From NCBI GenBank assembly GCA_038209965.1, contig JBBQXF010000170.1, positions 1 to 6,959 of the forward strand: a stretch of 6,959 nt of DNA, in the 5' to 3' direction. Below are positions 6,707 through 6,959 of the stretch, piece after piece. The position numbers were made by a program, and so were the translations under genes. Each line of letters begins with the position of its first letter. Positions within the stretch are counted from its first letter, which is position 1. The DNA is from JALONO01 sp038209965. GTDB lineage: Bacteria > Bacteroidota > Bacteroidia > Cytophagales > Thermoflexibacteraceae. The notes beneath the pieces were generated by a model, which was not told the DNA's origin, did not search any database, and saw only the letters and a program-made list of their open reading frames with translations.

Positions 6707-6959
6707 ATTACGGCCAAAATACTCATCATTAACGGTCATCCCAACAAAGAAAGTTTCAATTTTGGAATTGCCGATGTCTACAAGAAAGGAACTGAACAAT
6801 CTGGAGCCGAAATAAAAAAGATCCTAATTCGGGAGTTACTATTCAATCCCAATTTGCCATTCGGTTCCCGGGTATTACCAGAGATGGAGGCTGACTTGTT
6901 AGATACGCAGGAAAAAATAAAATGGGCCGACCATTTAGTTTGGGTTCACCCGGTCTAGT
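6707..6959 (+). pseudogene. NAD(P)H-dependent oxidoreductase (flavodoxin-like fold), probably decayed, N-terminal part
   Basis: From 6713 the plus-strand frame reads AKILIINGHPNKESFNFG and runs 81 codons to WADHLVWVHPV. This matches the N-terminal half of the MdaB/KefF-type flavodoxin_2 family of quinone reductases. INGHP plus KESF is the flavin phosphate loop, and WADHLVWV is the strand before the usual PVWW segment. Two defects are visible. First, the codons where a start belongs are ATT (6707) and ACG (6710), directly after an in-frame TAG (6704-6706), so no ATG, GTG or TTG precedes the homology; the first in-frame ATG is internal, at 6884. Second, codon 6956-6958 is TAG where relatives have TGG (tryptophan), one base change away. 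The frame between is intact, which suggests recent decay. Sequencing error, or use of a rare start with a C-terminal part beyond the window, cannot be excluded. In working relatives the enzyme is cytosolic and reduces quinones using bound FAD or FMN. Confidence 0.7.

Overview
The window looks like an ordinary chromosomal stretch from a member of the Bacteroidota (Bacteroidetes). Four things point there. The condensin SMC has the hinge wording I associate with that phylum (around ENFLQPYMN, residues 541-549). The sugar-isomerase-fold protein carries a Tat signal, a common arrangement in the phylum. None of the gene starts is preceded by a Shine-Dalgarno sequence. Octamers matching the Bacteroidetes -7 box TAnnTTTG lie before smc and before the terminal gene remnant. 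Coding DNA is moderately GC-rich, while the spacers are very AT-rich. The phylum assignment is inference; the sequence does not fix a genus.

Layout: positions 1-6136 are read entirely from the minus strand. In transcription order (right to left) they hold smc (6136-2594), a 340-base AT-rich spacer, argC (2253-1300), a 193-base spacer, a Tat-exported TIM-barrel protein of the sugar phosphate isomerase/epimerase superfamily (1106-111), and, 29 bases further on, the first 27 codons of a glycosyltransferase (81-1) that runs off the left edge. To the right of smc is a 570-base region with no convincing gene, several perfect inverted repeats and a -7 box for smc. At the right edge, on the plus strand, lies the N-terminal part of a flavodoxin-fold NAD(P)H oxidoreductase. 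It has no standard start codon and has a TAG stop where relatives have tryptophan, so it is probably a decayed gene.

The genes do not form one pathway. smc organises and segregates the chromosome, argC performs one step of arginine synthesis, and the isomerase-like protein and the glycosyltransferase are probably sugar-related enzymes. Only the last two are close enough to suggest co-transcription. I found no mobile element, CRISPR array, RNA gene or defence system, and no sign of an undescribed multi-gene system. The features most worth a second look are the broken oxidoreductase, the cluster of palindromes upstream of smc, and argC standing apart from other arginine genes.
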